Assembly (NCBI RefSeq): GCF_020497125.1
Contig: NC_059077.1
Span: forward strand, 25,557,340-25,621,339
Direction: 5' to 3'
Source: Mauremys mutica
Lineage: Eukaryota; Chordata; Testudines; Geoemydidae
Length of the DNA stretch: 64,000 bases
This document shows positions 22,480-34,254 of the stretch, piece by piece (the stretch's first letter is position 1; each line of letters begins with the position of its first letter). The notes below the pieces were generated by a model. That model ran no database searches. It saw only the letters and a program-made list of their open reading frames with translations, and was not told the origin of the DNA. The translations under genes were made by a program, and so were the position numbers.

Positions 22480-23752
22480 TAATGCTCCACCTGTATTGGC
22501 AGCTGTGAAGTCAAAAAGCAATGGGAGCAAGTGAAAGTTGGTTGCTCTGGAGCAGCATCATGATGTTTAAAATGAGCAGGCAGCAGTCTTCCCCCACACA
22601 CCCACCCATACCCACACACACAAGCACTGCTGCAAGCAGGCCAAACAGGCATTAGCAGAAATAGCTAGTGGAGTCTGGCAGGAGGCTGCCCATCATTGGG
22701 AGAGGGAGGGAGAGAGTCCAGTAGTGAGTAAGGCAGTGTCCAGCACCAGAAAAGAAGGGATGTATCAGTGAGGAGCCAGTGGACAGGGACCCCAGTAGCT
22801 GAGTTGCATCATCAGAGGGATGCCAGGAACAGAGCTGAAGGGAGAAAGTCCATTCAGAAGGGACGGGAAAGATCGAGATCGAGAACAGTAGGCATGACCA
22901 AGGGCACAAAAGAGGAAAGAGAGTGGTATAAGGAGAAAAGAGGAAAAGTTAAAGGAAGACAAGTACAGTTAAACAAGAGGAAAAATAAAAAGTCAAATCT
23001 AAAAAACAATTAGAAAAACATTGTTGAAAAACTGAGAAGTAAAGCAAGAATGAAATGTAAAAGAAATAAGCTGTAATAAAAGATAAACTAATTAATGGGA
23101 AACAGACTTAAGAAATAAGGAGGAAGTGAGCTGTAGTGAAAGTGAGAAAATAGTAAGGACGGTAAAACACAACATCCAGATAGCATTTTAAAGTATACAA
23201 GGTGAAGTGACAGGAATAGAGAAATTATCAGAGACCAAAGGCACTGTAAGCCCGCAAGAAATGGAGGGATAATTGTTCAGTCAAGAAACCAACACATCAC
23301 ATCAAGGAGTACATGTTTTTTATTTAAGCTGGAACTCAAAACAGTAAACAAAGATTGCTCAAGCTATAACTAAACATCCTAAGAATTTTTCCTCCAAACT
23401 CTAGGCTTACAGATGCTGAAAAGGGAGCATATAATGGTGAGGTTCATATTTTAGTGCATTGGATTAGCTAATTCAAAATTCTGTTTCATAAATATAAATT
23501 GTTACCTATAAAGTGAGTTTAATTAACATAGTAGTTAAAATAGAGTAAATGAAAGTAATAGTTTACAATGCAACCCAACGTAGTAGTTCCTGCTAAAACA
23601 ACGAACTCTGATTTACTTGTGTTTATTCCCCACTTAATTGATTTTGACTTTATTCCAACTGATTGAGATAAAACATAATTTGGCTTCTAGATTGCCTCTG
23701 CCTCTCCTTATTGCTCTGATTCATTACCCCCTCCATCAGGCTTATTACACTA
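22480..23752. other. 1.27-kb insertion of unknown type within DIRS gag
   Basis: The gag-like reading is lost after about 22480 and resumes near 23753 in register with the expected protein order, so the intervening DNA was probably inserted. It is not alignable by eye to anything I know. Positions 22830-23180 are strongly purine-rich (agaggaaag, gaaaagagg). A (CA)-rich tract lies at 22590-22620. I found no termini or target duplication, so the boundaries are approximate. Confidence 0.5.
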
Positions 23753-24159
23753 ACTACAAAGCCTTGCTAGCAAAATAGGATATCAACAATTACTCAAAGA
23801 TCTTATCTGCCTCAAGAGGAAGGGCCCAATTCCAGACCCTCATTGAGGAAGGCAAACTAGTGGCCAAAACATCCTGTCAAGCTACAGTGGATGTGGCTGA
23901 CACTGCATTTAGAAGGATAGTCACAAGAACAGTCATGAGGCATGAGTCTTGGCTGCATTCCTCAGGGTTCCCCAGCGAAGTTCAAAATACTACATAGGAC
24001 TTGCTTTTTGATGAGTCTAATTTCTGATGAGTCTCTACACTTGTTGCAAGACTCTAGAACAACCTTCATCTCCCTGGGCGCTTACACCCTGGTCCCAAAG
24101 AGAAAATACCATTTTAAAAAAAAGCATACAAGTCAAGACCATCTCCCCAACCATTCTAC

Positions 24160-25920
24160 AATGAGTGCTCATTGCAACCACCACAGAAATGCCAGAGGGT
24201 GCAGGGGCCTAGTTATACAACTGCTACTACCACAAGTGCAACTACTTAACCCTATCCACCATTCAGGGGTTGTTTCTGATGGGATGGTTGAGAACAACCT
24301 ACCACTATTGATGCCATTCACTACTACCTCTCTCCCACAGCTTTTTTGGTGGCTGCTCACCCTCTTTGCCCACAACTGGAGGGCAATCACAACAGACAAG
24401 TGGGTACTAGAAATCTTCCACTGTCGCTACTCCATAGAGTTTCTGAGAACCATTCTTGGCCTTTTGGCAATTAAACATTTTTATTGGCAAATCAAAATTC
24501 CATATGGTTACACTGGCATCAACAATTCCCTCCACATAGGAGGGGATGTGGTTTGTGGCTCTTGACATGAAAGACACTAATTTTCATGTGGATATTCATT
24601 CATCTTACACAGAAGGTTCCTCAGGTTTCGGATAGGACAAGAACACTACCAGTTCAGAGTACTCCCATTTGGGCTAGCAACAGTAGACAGGGTCTTCATG
24701 GACGATCTTCTTCTCAGTGGTGGCAGTCCAAATGAACGGTCACGGCTACACAGTCTTTCTGTATCTGGGTGATTGCGTACTAATGGCTTGTTCCAGTCAA
24801 GAGGTCCAGTCAAAGACTCTGTTCTGGCTCCATCTCTTGGAAGCCTTGGAAATCTATGTCAACAAAGAGAAGTCCACTTTGACTCCCGCAAGGACAATAG
24901 ACTTCATAGGAACAACTCTAGATCTGACCTTAGCATGGGCCTACCTCCCATTGGAAAGATTCCAGACCATGAACAATTTGATATGACAACCACTTTCAGA
25001 CCATGTCTGTTAAGGTCTGCCTTTCCTTACTAGGCCACATTACATCATCTACTTATGTAAAACCATTCATCAGGCTTTGCCTATGTTGCCTGACTCTAGT
25101 CCATTTACTCACCTGACAGACCATAAACACCAGAGCAATAATTCCCACCAAAGTCACAGCTTCTCTTGCCTGGTGGACAAACTTGGAACATGTACATGTG
25201 GGAGTTCCTTTCATCACAACTACCATTGTCACAGACACATCCATGACTGGATAGGGATTCCATCTGGGCAATCACACCATGCAAGGCACTTGGTCTTCTC
25301 AGGAGGCCAGGATGCATGTCAACCTACTAGAGTGGAGAGCAGTCTGTCTAGCCTGCAATGCATTCCTTCCACTACTTGATCCAACCATGTCCAGATAATG
25401 TCAGACAACAGGACAACTGTCTTTCACATAAACAAGGTACAGTGAAATCCCTTCCTCCGTGTTTAGAAGCAGTGAATTTATGGAATTGGTGTATTAGAAA
25501 CCCCACAATTCTCTTAGCTACATACCTGCCATGTTCACAGAATTCTCTAGTGGACAGTCTCAACAGGCACTTCTCCTCAGTCCATGAGTGGGAGATGCAC
25601 AATTCCATCCTGAACAAGATCTTCATGTCGTGGGGAACCCCATCCTGGGATCTGTTCACATTGCAAATGAACAAGAATTTCACCCTCTGCTGCTCCACGG
25701 CAGCTCTGGACCCTGGCTCCAGGGGTGTTGCCTTTCTGTTATCATGGACAGACCATCTCAGATATGCCTTTCTTCCCATCCCTCTGTTACCACAAGTTCT
25801 GCAGAAGATTCAATATGACAAAGCTCAAGTCATTCTCACAGCATGGAACTGGCCCAGACAATTATGGTTGCTGGACCTTCTGCAAATGTCAGCCCATCCT
25901 CCCATCAGCATCTAACCCTT
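24160..25920 (+). pseudogene. DIRS reverse transcriptase / RNase H pseudogene
   Basis: The frames together give the DIRS RT order. ITTDKWVLEIF lies near 24390. FVALDMKDTNFHVDIHSSY is at about 24550-24610, containing the first catalytic aspartate region. HYQFRVLPFGLATV follows at about 24645. The third motif reads YLGD (codons 24762-24773), where Y.DD is expected, so a catalytic Asp is replaced by Gly. KEKSTLTPARTIDFIGTTLD follows. An RNase H-like part has TDTSMTGW (about 25240) and MSDNRTTVFHINKQG (25400-25440). The tail NSLVDSLNRHFSSVHEWEMH and DPGSRGVAFLLSW extends to 25750. Frameshifts separate these blocks. Confidence 0.8.
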
Positions 25921-26049
25921 CCCGGATCTACTAACTCAGGAGAATGGCAAGATCAGACATCCCAACACAGTCTTCCTTCACCTGGTATTTGGATGAGCAT
26001 CAGATCTAGAACATTCATGCTCAGTAGACATTCAGTCTATTCTCAGTCA

Positions 26050-26909
26050 TAAAAGGAAAGATTCACCAGAAAATGCCATCTGGTTAAATGGAGGTGTTTC
26101 TCTTCCTGGATGCAATGTAATCAGTCATCTCCAGAAGTCTCTGCTATATTAGACTATCTCCTGTCCCTGAAAACTTCAGGGCTTTCCATTAGTTTCCATC
26201 CTACCAGCGATTGATGCCTTCTACCCTCCAATAGAAGGACACTCCATTTTTACTCACCCAACAACTACATTCCAGAAGGACCTTCCCACTGGTGGTGAAA
26301 CCGGACCCACAATGGGACATCAACCATATACTATCAGTACTTCCCAGATCACCATTTGAATCACTGGCCATGTATTCTGTGACCCCTCGTTCCATGAAAC
26401 TGGTCTGTGTAGTGCCATCACTTTGGCCAGAAGGCTGAACTGGGATCACTCATGGCTGATCTTCCTTGCACACTTTTTCATAAAGACAAGGTTTCCTTCA
26501 CCCGAAATTTTGTCCTGAAGGCAATTTCTGAGTTTCACATGAATCAACTTATTCACTTACCAGTATTATTCCCAAAACCTCACACTTCCAATAAGGAGAA
26601 GAGACTTCTCTCTCTGGAGGTCAGACAAGCTCTGGTATTCTACCTGCAAATGATGAAATTGATTAGAATCACCAAGGTTATTCATCACTATAGCAGTATG
26701 GTCACAAGGACAGGCATTATTTGCTTAGAGACTCTCTCTGTAAGTTGATCTCTGGCTGCATTATTCTGTGTTACCAATTGGGATGTATTTCGCCCCTTGA
26801 TGAGGTGAAAGCAACCTCAACAGTACCTTTTCAAGGGGTACTCGTACTGGACATCTGTAAAGCAGCTACCTGGAGCTCTAGCCATACATTCACAAAACAT
26901 TATGATTAG
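26050..26909 (+). pseudogene. DIRS tyrosine recombinase pseudogene
   Basis: The readable blocks follow the DIRS recombinase. An N-terminal phrase around LDYLLSLKTSGLSISFHP falls at about 26150-26205. LARRLNWDHSW (equivalent to the ARRVSEL box with the first catalytic Arg) falls near 26425. FHKDKVSFTRNFVLKAISEF, LPVLFPKPHTSNKEK and LSLEVRQALVFYLQ follow. The final block DICKAATWSSSHTFTKHY ends with the likely nucleophilic Tyr (codon 26901-26903). The HxxR box upstream is degenerate. Several frames are needed, so no active enzyme remains. This recombinase would replace the integrase of LTR elements. Confidence 0.75.
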
Positions 26910-27448
26910 TTCAAGCTTCTTCTGCAGATGCAACTGCTGGCACTGCAGTATAACAAGCATCTATACCAACTGCGTCCTCCCCCTCCCCTTGCTGTTGAAA
27001 TACAGCTTATCAATAACTCATGTGTGGAATGCCTATAGGGACCAGCACTGAAACAAGAAAGGGAGGTTACTGACCTGTAAGTGGAGGTTCTTTGAGATAT
27101 GTGGTCTCTATCTGTATTCTGTTACCTGCCCTCTTTCCTCTGTGCTTTGGATTCTTCTGATTTGCAGTAAGAGAAGAACTGGGGAGGTGTTGGTCTGCAC
27201 CGCTCCTTATGACCCTCTATTTGGAACACAGAGAGAACAATGTGCAGGCTTGGACCAACGGACATTACTTGCTGGATCTCTGCTCTCAGCTGCATGTTGC
27301 ACATGCATACCCTGTGTGGAATGCAGATAGGGGCCACACATCTGGGAGAACCTCCAATTATAGGTCAGTAACTTCCATATACCATGACATCATATAAAAA
27401 AAACAAACAAACCCTGGGACTGTCCCAGGTAAAACCTGTGTGTATGTG

Positions 27449-27468
27449 TATATATATATATATATATA
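27449..27468. repeat. (TA)10 microsatellite
   Basis: Twenty bases of TA dinucleotide follow a short (TG)-rich lead. Confidence 0.9.
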
Positions 27469-29774
27469 ATATGAATGAGAGTCCCAGACTCTCTACCCAG
27501 GCATTGTTAGCCCTAGTTTGCCACTAGCATTGATTCCAAGCTTCACCCAACAGCTCCCACTCAGCTAGTCTCTGATATCCAATACAGCAAACCCAGATGC
27601 CACAGCTGGCAAGTGTTGTGCTGCTCTGTCCTTGAGGATAGGGTGTTTATGGCTCTATGCAAATTAATTAATTAAATAAAATGTCACACACATGAAGCTG
27701 CACAGAACTTGGCAGCTCTGCGTGACTTCTCCTTTTCAAGGCTTTTCTGGCTGGCTTGTTCCTGAACAGCAAGAGACGAGACCCTTCCCCCCTCTACACT
27801 GGCCCCACTGCTGTAAAATGTAGCTCTTTCCCTGCAAAAAAACTCCTCAGGGAACACTGGGGCCCATGAAAGTGTATTGAGTAACAACAAAAATGTTGCT
27901 TTACTAACAGTGTAAGTGGGGATAGCATTAAGTGGGGAAATGTGGAGTGAGGTCACAGGAACAGAACCATCTTAATATTTTTTCCTCTAAAAATGGCATT
28001 TAGAGGGACTAGATGGCCTACAGCACCCATTAACTAAGTAAACACTTCAAATTCAAACATAGCTGGTAAGGCCAGAACACCATTACATGGCACTCCCAGA
28101 TGGCTGGCTGGTGATCTATAACAAATGAAGCGGTTTTGGTTTAGTTCCTATTTGTAATGTCCAAGAGATATAGCCTTAAAACTCCTGACCTGGATTTTAG
28201 AGCAACCAAAGGAGAGCATGCCTGCAGCTAATCCATCCCAATGTATTCTGGGACAGGTCTTTAGGAAGGGCTGGGCTATGTATCAATGTAGTGCAGATAC
28301 GGTTAATAAAGCTTGCAGTTATCCACCATCCTATTGAATCTTAGAGCTTTGCTTTAAGGACCTCTCACTCACCTGACATTAACATCTACATTAAACAAAA
28401 CTACCATATGGGCTCTGCTGGTATATCACTTAGAAACCAAGCAGGGCCAGTCTTAGTAAATATTCAATGGGACACCCCATGGAAATGTGAGGGTGCTACA
28501 GTAAGTGTCAAAGGTGACTCAGTAGATTGCTCAGGTTGGTTTAGTGATAAAAAACAGTTGAGACGTTTGGATTTGGGACAAAATTTCAGAGGCATTTCAG
28601 ATCTATAGGTTTGGCCTGGGCCCCTCTTTAAGAGCTAGACTGTAGAGGCTGAAAACCAAGGTGACCGGTGTTGAAGTAACATTTAGAAGAAGGGCATGCC
28701 ATTTTAGCTAAATGAACTGCAAACATTGTATAAAGGAAATGCCTGATTATGCTTGATAGATGAAGTTTAAGAACTGCATTCAGAAACGCTGCTGAGAAAA
28801 GCCTTGATCGACACGCCAGTATTCATGTTTGGATTGCCTGGCTGTTGCAATTAAAACCCATTTCTCTTTACTTATTTGTAAAGAAAAAAAGATTAGCATA
28901 ACCTATCATTTGGGGTCTTCTAATTTGTCTCTCCAAATAACCTGTATTTAGGATCAAGTTGTGCTGGGCACTCTGACATTTCCATAGTAACTAATGTACC
29001 ACAGTGGAAGAATAAAAAAGGGACAGGATGTTAACAAATAAGTGGCATAAACAGAATCTGTGATGCTTCAAATTCTTAGTGGCATGAGTTTGGGATGATT
29101 TCATTGCTCACAAACCATGGATTGGTGAATGGATTGTACAAGCCATCCAGATAAGTGGTAAAAACACTTTTTACCATCACATACCAGACATGACTGTAAT
29201 AAACATAATTGATCAAGCACCTTTTGGCCATCTTGCCTACATGCTGCTTACTAATTAATCTCTGCTGGGACTATTGCTAATATGCCAAGTTTCTAAACTG
29301 CTTAAAAAGCTGCCACATAGGAAAAAAAAAACCAAACAACCCCCACAAACAATCTGCTAGGTTTTCCTTCTAAATCCAGGTCCGGTGACTGGATTGAGAT
29401 CTTATATCCTGTCACTCATTAGAGCTAGATGCAGGAATTTTATGCTATTAGAAATCCAAGATGTGGTATTAAAGCTTCTGTTTCTAGAACTAGTAGCTCA
29501 TGAACTATTGGATCTTAAACCTCTGATATTATTATGTATGACAAAGCAACTAAGTAATATCAAGAGGCTTCAAAAATGTATTATAAATTTCCTCTCACTC
29601 CTTTTAGTCCTGGTTGAATTCTTAAAAGCTCTCTAAGTTTGTTTGGGAAGACCCACACAGCTTTCACCTGGCCCTTCCACCAGCGGATAACAAGGTTATT
29701 CGAAACACCGACTGGTTTTAAAAAAACCTTTGTAGCATAGGCAGTCATCATGTATTTTCTATCTAAGGTAATAA
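27469..29774. other. no gene recognised
   Basis: AT-rich sequence. The frames at 27684-27956 (minus), 28408-28608 and 29385-29636 (plus) show no domain I recognise. No repeat boundaries could be supported. Confidence 0.4.
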
Positions 29775-29955
29775 TTGGAGATATACCAATCTCCTAGAAC
29801 TGGAAGGGACCTTGAAAGGTCATTGAGTCCAGCCCCCTGCCTTCACTAGCAGGACCAATTTTTGTCCCAGATCCCTAAGTGGCCTCCTCAAGGATTGAAC
29901 TTACAACTCTGGGTTTAACAGGCCAATGCTCAAACCACTGAGCTATCCCTCCCCG
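29775..29955 (-). repeat. tRNA-derived SINE of the tortoise pol III type
   Basis: Read on the minus strand, it begins ggggagggatagctcagtgg. Its A box tagctcagtgg maps to 29935-29945. The B-box region gttgtaagttcaatcc maps to about 29892-29907. The body runs through gaggccacttagggatctgg and gaaggcagggggctggactc, to a tail with gacctttcaaggtccc and ttccagttctaggag. This is the layout of the tRNA-Lys-derived SINE family I know from cryptodiran turtles. It is nearly full length with few changes. It is not a functional tRNA gene. Confidence 0.85.
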
Positions 29956-31997
29956 CTACAACTACACCAACTGTACAAAACATTCATCATCTGGGACTAT
30001 TGCAGTCACATGACTAAAACAGATATGCACTTTGACAATAGCAGGAAGGAAATGTGTCACCAAGGATATCATCACTGACCTCTAACATGGTTAGCTGGTG
30101 TTAGCAGCAAAGGATTGATGCTTTGGCTTTTGTAGTTCCTCCTGTGGAGAGAACAAATGCCTACCAGCTGGCAAAAGCTGTACTAGAAAGCCCTCTTATA
30201 AAAATAATTGCTATGACTGAGCAATATTGCCCTCAGTCTGTAGCACCGTAATCTTGGAACTATTTCATGCTTTGGCTCTGGAAGCAATAACAGTAACATA
30301 TTGTCCATCAATTAATTACATGCATATTACAATATTAGCATTTTCTTTTGTAAAATCTATCAGAATGTTGACAGCCTGCATGTGCTTTGAAATTTAGAAA
30401 AGTGTTTGAAACCTCCTTTCTGTGTAAAAGAGGACAAAGGAGATGACTTTTTTCCCCAGACAAAACAATTGTTTTCTCTTGAACTAAAAGAGGAAAAGCT
30501 TCAGTTCTCGCTTATCATCTTTTCACCCCTGTAATCTGATGCTAGAGACTAAAATGACAAGATGCTGCAAATGTTAACCTTCTAGGGTAACAGCCTTTAA
30601 CTTTAATTTCCTTTCAGACAACTGTTCATTGTTGAGACCATTTCAAGGTTAATTTTTCAGTATGATCGATAGAGGAATAGTGGGACTGAAAACAAACAAA
30701 CAAAGCACTGTAAGCAGGTTTGAAAATCTGAAGATTTTTTTCCAGTGAAGTTTTTACAATAAAGAAGCATCAATGAAATTATGTAAATCTTTTGTGGAAA
30801 ATGTGCATCTGTTGAAAAGCAATGGAGCTGAGATAGGAAAACTCCTTTCTAAATATTATACCAAAATACACGTGCTTTAGAGCTCTGTGCTGACTTTTTG
30901 TTTGGCTATTAGCTATGCTCATAATCCATGCTACCCAGCTTGCTTTACTTATGTGAGTGGCTCTAGAGAAATCCATTGAGACTTCTTGTGTGAAGAAGGC
31001 GATCAGAAAAATGGCAAAAACTAGTAAATGGTGTGCCCAGTTTGACAATATTTAAAATATATTTAGAGGTACATACACAAACAAAGATAGCTATAGAAAG
31101 CTGATTTCACAGTCATCCTAGGTTGGTTAGTAGGTTTATCTTGCCTTTCAGCATTTTGAGCTGAAACGTGACACCTGAGAGGCTAAGTTCCTATGCATTA
31201 AAGCAGTACTAATTGGACCTACAAACTCTCATGCAGGCCTTGCATGCCCAGCAAATGACACTCGGCTGATCAAGATGACATGTTATCTCCTGGTCTCAGA
31301 TTCCATATGTTAAACAAATGGAAGCCCTCTTTGGTGATGTGCTGACCCCCAGCCTTTCAATTCTTGAATGGCACACCTTTTGCCTGAACCAAATTTACCT
31401 TTCATTGCTAACAAGGGAATGATTTATGAAAGGAAAAATGTTTCTCTTTATTTCTATTCATCACAGTTGTAAGAACTACTGTATGCTGAAAATTATGGAA
31501 TTTAAAAACACAACTTTCTTTTCTGTGACCTAGTATCACATTGTGATTTGGATCCAAAGGTTGCATGCACTGCAATGAACCACTTTGGGGTTCACTTTGA
31601 TGACCCCTTTGTCATCCCCATTGCCTGCAGACAGAGGCAAAGGGGACACCATTGCTCCAGTTCAGGTAAATGATGTGTTCTAGTTATAAGCCGATGGTTT
31701 TATACATGAATGAAAAATATCCACAGAAAAAATACAGAATTTCCCTAAAATCAGTGGTGGAAATCTCCTGCCCTTTCCTATCACTGACTGTAACTCTGAA
31801 CTTTCAATAATTTATATTTAATTTTTATAGGTAGGACATTTGAAAGTAATTATACTGATTTAACTATATTTTACATTGAATCAAGGGGTCAGAAACAATT
31901 TTATATTCCACTGCAGTTTTCCTTCAATACTGATTGATGCCTGGATATCTGGAGGCTTGGGGAGTTCACCAACAAAAACAACTGAAGTTGAATAGCT
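29956..31997. other. no gene recognised
   Basis: AT-rich sequence. The minus-strand frame at 30779-31048 has hydrophobic stretches but no recognisable family, promoter context or splice pattern that would support it. Confidence 0.4.
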
Positions 31998-32142
31998 TTG
32001 TCTTCCGCTTGCATTTATTTACATTTTGGTAGTACCTATAAGTCCCATTCAAGATCAGAGCTCCATTGTGCTAGGTGCTGTACAAATATTTGGAAAAGGA
32101 TTCAGTCTCAGCCCCAAAGAGTTAATCATCTAACAGGGTAAT
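31998..32142 (+). repeat. old amniote interspersed repeat (ctgtacaaa type)
   Basis: The sequence gcatttatttacattttggt, then agtacctataagtcccattc, then cattgtgctaggtgctgtac, then agccccaaagagttaatc matches a widespread amniote repeat. Its consensus runs 'tagtgcctaggagcccc...gtgctaggcgctgtacaaa...ccccaaagagcttac'. No coding capacity. Its superfamily is uncertain to me. Confidence 0.65.
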
Positions 32143-32144
32143 AT

Positions 32145-32400
32145 CAAATTTGAGTCTCTCTGCTCCCAATTTTGTTACAGAACTTTTTGGAGATCTTGTC
32201 TTATCTTCTGTTCTGTTCTTATTGTCTCGTACCATGAGAACAAGGGGACAAACAACGAAATGGAAAGGTGGCAAATTCCAAACTGATAGAAGGAAATATT
32301 TGCTCACACATTGCAAATTTAAACTGTGGAGCTCGTTGCCACAGAATGTCATTGAGGCTAAGAATTTAAGATTCAAAGTGAGATGCACGATGGAATGATT
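32145..32400 (+). pseudogene. CR1-type LINE ORF2 C-terminal fragment
   Basis: The plus frame contains RKYLLTHCKFKLWSSLPQNV followed by IEAKNLRFKVR. This parallels the [32 protein letters not shown] end of CR1 ORF2. It is a diverged lineage, unlike the two main CR1 copies here. The sequence preceding tgagaacaaggggacaaac resembles the ...NSRGT... lead of that region. No RT core is present. Confidence 0.65.
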
Positions 32401-32636
32401 TAAATCAAGATTTTAAAATCAAGATATAATCACTGATTTTTTTTTTAATTGATATAATCGGGTTGAGGCTCTGTAAAACTAATTTGAACATTTGTGCTAT
32501 TGCAACTTTTGATTTAGAATGTATAATAAACTAAGTTATAAATGCCAGGTGTTTTTTAATGGCATAACTAGTAGGCTATCTTATTTTAGTTTTACAAAAC
32601 TGCTTTACAGAGAAAACAAAATATGGAAAATGAAGT

Positions 32637-32721
32637 CCTTGATCCTGCAGACACTTAAACAAATATGTAACTTTACTCACTTAAAAGTTGAGCATGTGCA
32701 TAAGTATTTGCAGCATCAAGG
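32637..32721. repeat. short hairpin element
   Basis: The left arm (32637-32657) ccttgatcctgcagacactta and the right arm (32701-32721) taagtatttgcagcatcaagg are inverted with about 17 of 21 positions matching. The interior contains gtaactttactcac and gttgagcatgtgcataag, typical of a slow-evolving amniote palindromic repeat. No target duplication is evident. Confidence 0.6.
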
Positions 32722-32855
32722 ATTAAAGCTATATTTTTATTAAAAACTTCCTTCTTAGTGGCATAAATTCTTTGTCAACCAAAACAATGTTGTATCAGTG
32801 TTTATAATGAAAAGCTATTTAGACTGCCAATACATCAGAGTTACTTTTGGACATA

Positions 32856-32995
32856 CTGGCCAAAATTTTGAAAAAAGGAGTCAAAGTTTGGCTTCTAATC
32901 CCAAAAGGTGAGATTTTCAAAAGCACCTACATGATTTAGGTGCATAAGTTCCATTGACTTCAGAGTACAAATTCTGATCATGTGTAGCCTGATTG
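32856..32995. repeat. hairpin-type repeat fragment (ttttcaaaagcacctaa family)
   Basis: The phrases ggccaaaattttgaaaa and gagattttcaaaagcaccta, followed by catgatttaggtgcataag and ttccattgacttcag, match a common amniote palindromic repeat. Related copies are at 36362-36450, 60573-61342 and 62691-62863. Confidence 0.55.
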
Positions 32996-33525
32996 AAGCA
33001 TTTCAACTTTCTTGTCTTGTGGAAGTTCAGTATATCAAGAAGTGGTATTGGCTGTATATACAGCATGGGCTGTTTGTTATCAGTTTTGTCCGAGTTTGTG
33101 GTGGTTTCACAGTAAGGATGTTACTGCCCCTAAAACTTGTCTTTTTTTCAGCAAAATAGATGAACATTTGAACTGTGAAACGTCTTAGTTTTTTTTTTTA
33201 AACCATGTAAAATCTGAAATTCTACTAACAATTAGGGAGCTAAATTCCTAAAGTGGATGTTTTGTATCATTTCTTTCAAACTAAAATGGGATGAAAATAA
33301 CTAGCAACACATAAAAATCTGATTTAAATTTAAAAATTTGTTTTTTAATTTTAATCATTATTTGTATCCACCTTGATTGGACATTTATATATAAAAAGAC
33401 TATCCAGGGAAATAATAGTTAATGCTAACAAAAATATTATTGGAAGGGAGATAAAAGATTGTTTCAGATTTTAAAACATATTAACTATCAGGAATTAGGA
33501 TGAGGTTTGGATAGGGGGAGCAGAT

Positions 33526-33655
33526 TATCCTAGATCATCCCAGATCTTCCTACTCTGGGGTTTCTTGCACCTTCCTCTGAAGCCTTTGGTGCCAGCCACT
33601 GCCAGACAGGACATTGGACTAGTTGTCTGAACCTGTATGGCAATTCCTATGTTGC
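33526..33655 (+). mobile_element. diverged 3' end of CR1/L3-type LINE
   Basis: The phrases ttcctctgaagcctttggtg, ccagccactgccagacagga and cattggactagttgtctgaa follow the order of the LINE 3' end at 53650-53789, but are much more diverged. This copy is therefore older than those at 10932 and 53078. Confidence 0.6.
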
Positions 33656-33857
33656 AGGGTAACTGAAAGGGTTTAGACTCTTTAACTTCAATGTCTCATT
33701 AACATTTTGGAAGGTGGGAATTTATGTTAATTAAGTATTAACAAAAACTACCTGAGAATTTCGTGCTGACTGAACTTTCATTCCCCTCCCAATTGCTTAT
33801 CTTTTACTTTCTTGGCTCTTGGATGTCATCCTTTCACTATTAGTCTACTAATCCTAT

Positions 33858-34152
33858 GGCTGGTCTACACTACTGCGTAACTTGATGTAACTTATGTCAC
33901 TCCAGGGTGTGAAAAAGACACCCCCCCCGAGCGATGTAAATTACATCGACCTAAGTGATGTCTGCACCAGCTCCATGTCGACGGGAGACACTCTCCTGTC
34001 AACATAGCTTCCACCTCTCGCGGGGGTGGAGTAATTATGCCAACGGGCGAGCATTCTCTTGTTGACATAGTGTGTCCTCACCAGACGCGCTACAGCAGCG
34101 CGACTGCACCTGTGTAGCTATGCCGATGTAGCGTTGTAGTGGAGACTTGCTC
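33858..34152. mobile_element. TIR element with ggctggtctacactac end
   Basis: The left end ggctggtctacactac has a decayed inverted counterpart gtagtggagacttgc on the right. The interior is CpG-rich (gacgcgctacagcagcgcgac; atgtcgacgggag) and shows modules such as gatgtaaattacatcgac. It shares the terminal gtctacact motif with 5856, 41240 and 55316. Its duplication is not resolved. Confidence 0.65.
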
Positions 34153-34254
34153 TGAGAGACTTATGGCCTAGACAGAATTTCTAAATGTGAAAACAAGCAA
34201 AGCAGCAAACAAATCTTTAAAAATGAGAATCTGAAGCCTCTTTTATGTGTCATA

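Larger units (their letters stand above)
21590..24120 (+). pseudogene. DIRS gag-like pseudogene, split by two insertions
   Basis: Fragments appear in sequence. A proline/tryptophan phrase (YWP.WGPWDP) lies near 21600. A block with LLQRASNYLQIPLQNVQDTL and LFDMLQSSGPNKMALPINKA lies at 21800-21940. A block resembling LDLLGGKVFSSTSLQLCMAN lies at about 22420-22480. After the insertion comes NYKALLAK, then EEGKLVAKTSCQATVDVAD and a WLHSSGFPSEVQ phrase (23750-24000). These correspond in order to one DIRS capsid-like protein. Stops fall between and within the blocks. It is non-functional. Confidence 0.75.
21210..27385 (+). mobile_element. decayed DIRS-type tyrosine-recombinase retrotransposon
   Basis: Read in broken frames on the plus strand, this region carries in order a DIRS-like gag, a DIRS RT with RNase H, and a DIRS tyrosine recombinase, which is the canonical order of this class. 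It has neither LTRs nor an integrase. Many stops and frameshifts interrupt each part. Two insertions split the gag (22082-22359 and about 22480-23752). The 3' region (27060-27385: gaggttactgacctgtaag, then a ctctatctgtattctg phrase) looks like the DIRS terminal region. The 5' boundary is uncertain and no split-direct or complementary repeats were verified. Confidence 0.8.

Noticed and set aside
30779..31048. Small membrane protein suggested by hydrophobic stretches
   Set aside because: No similarity, no promoter or splice support, and AT-rich DNA commonly yields hydrophobic frames.
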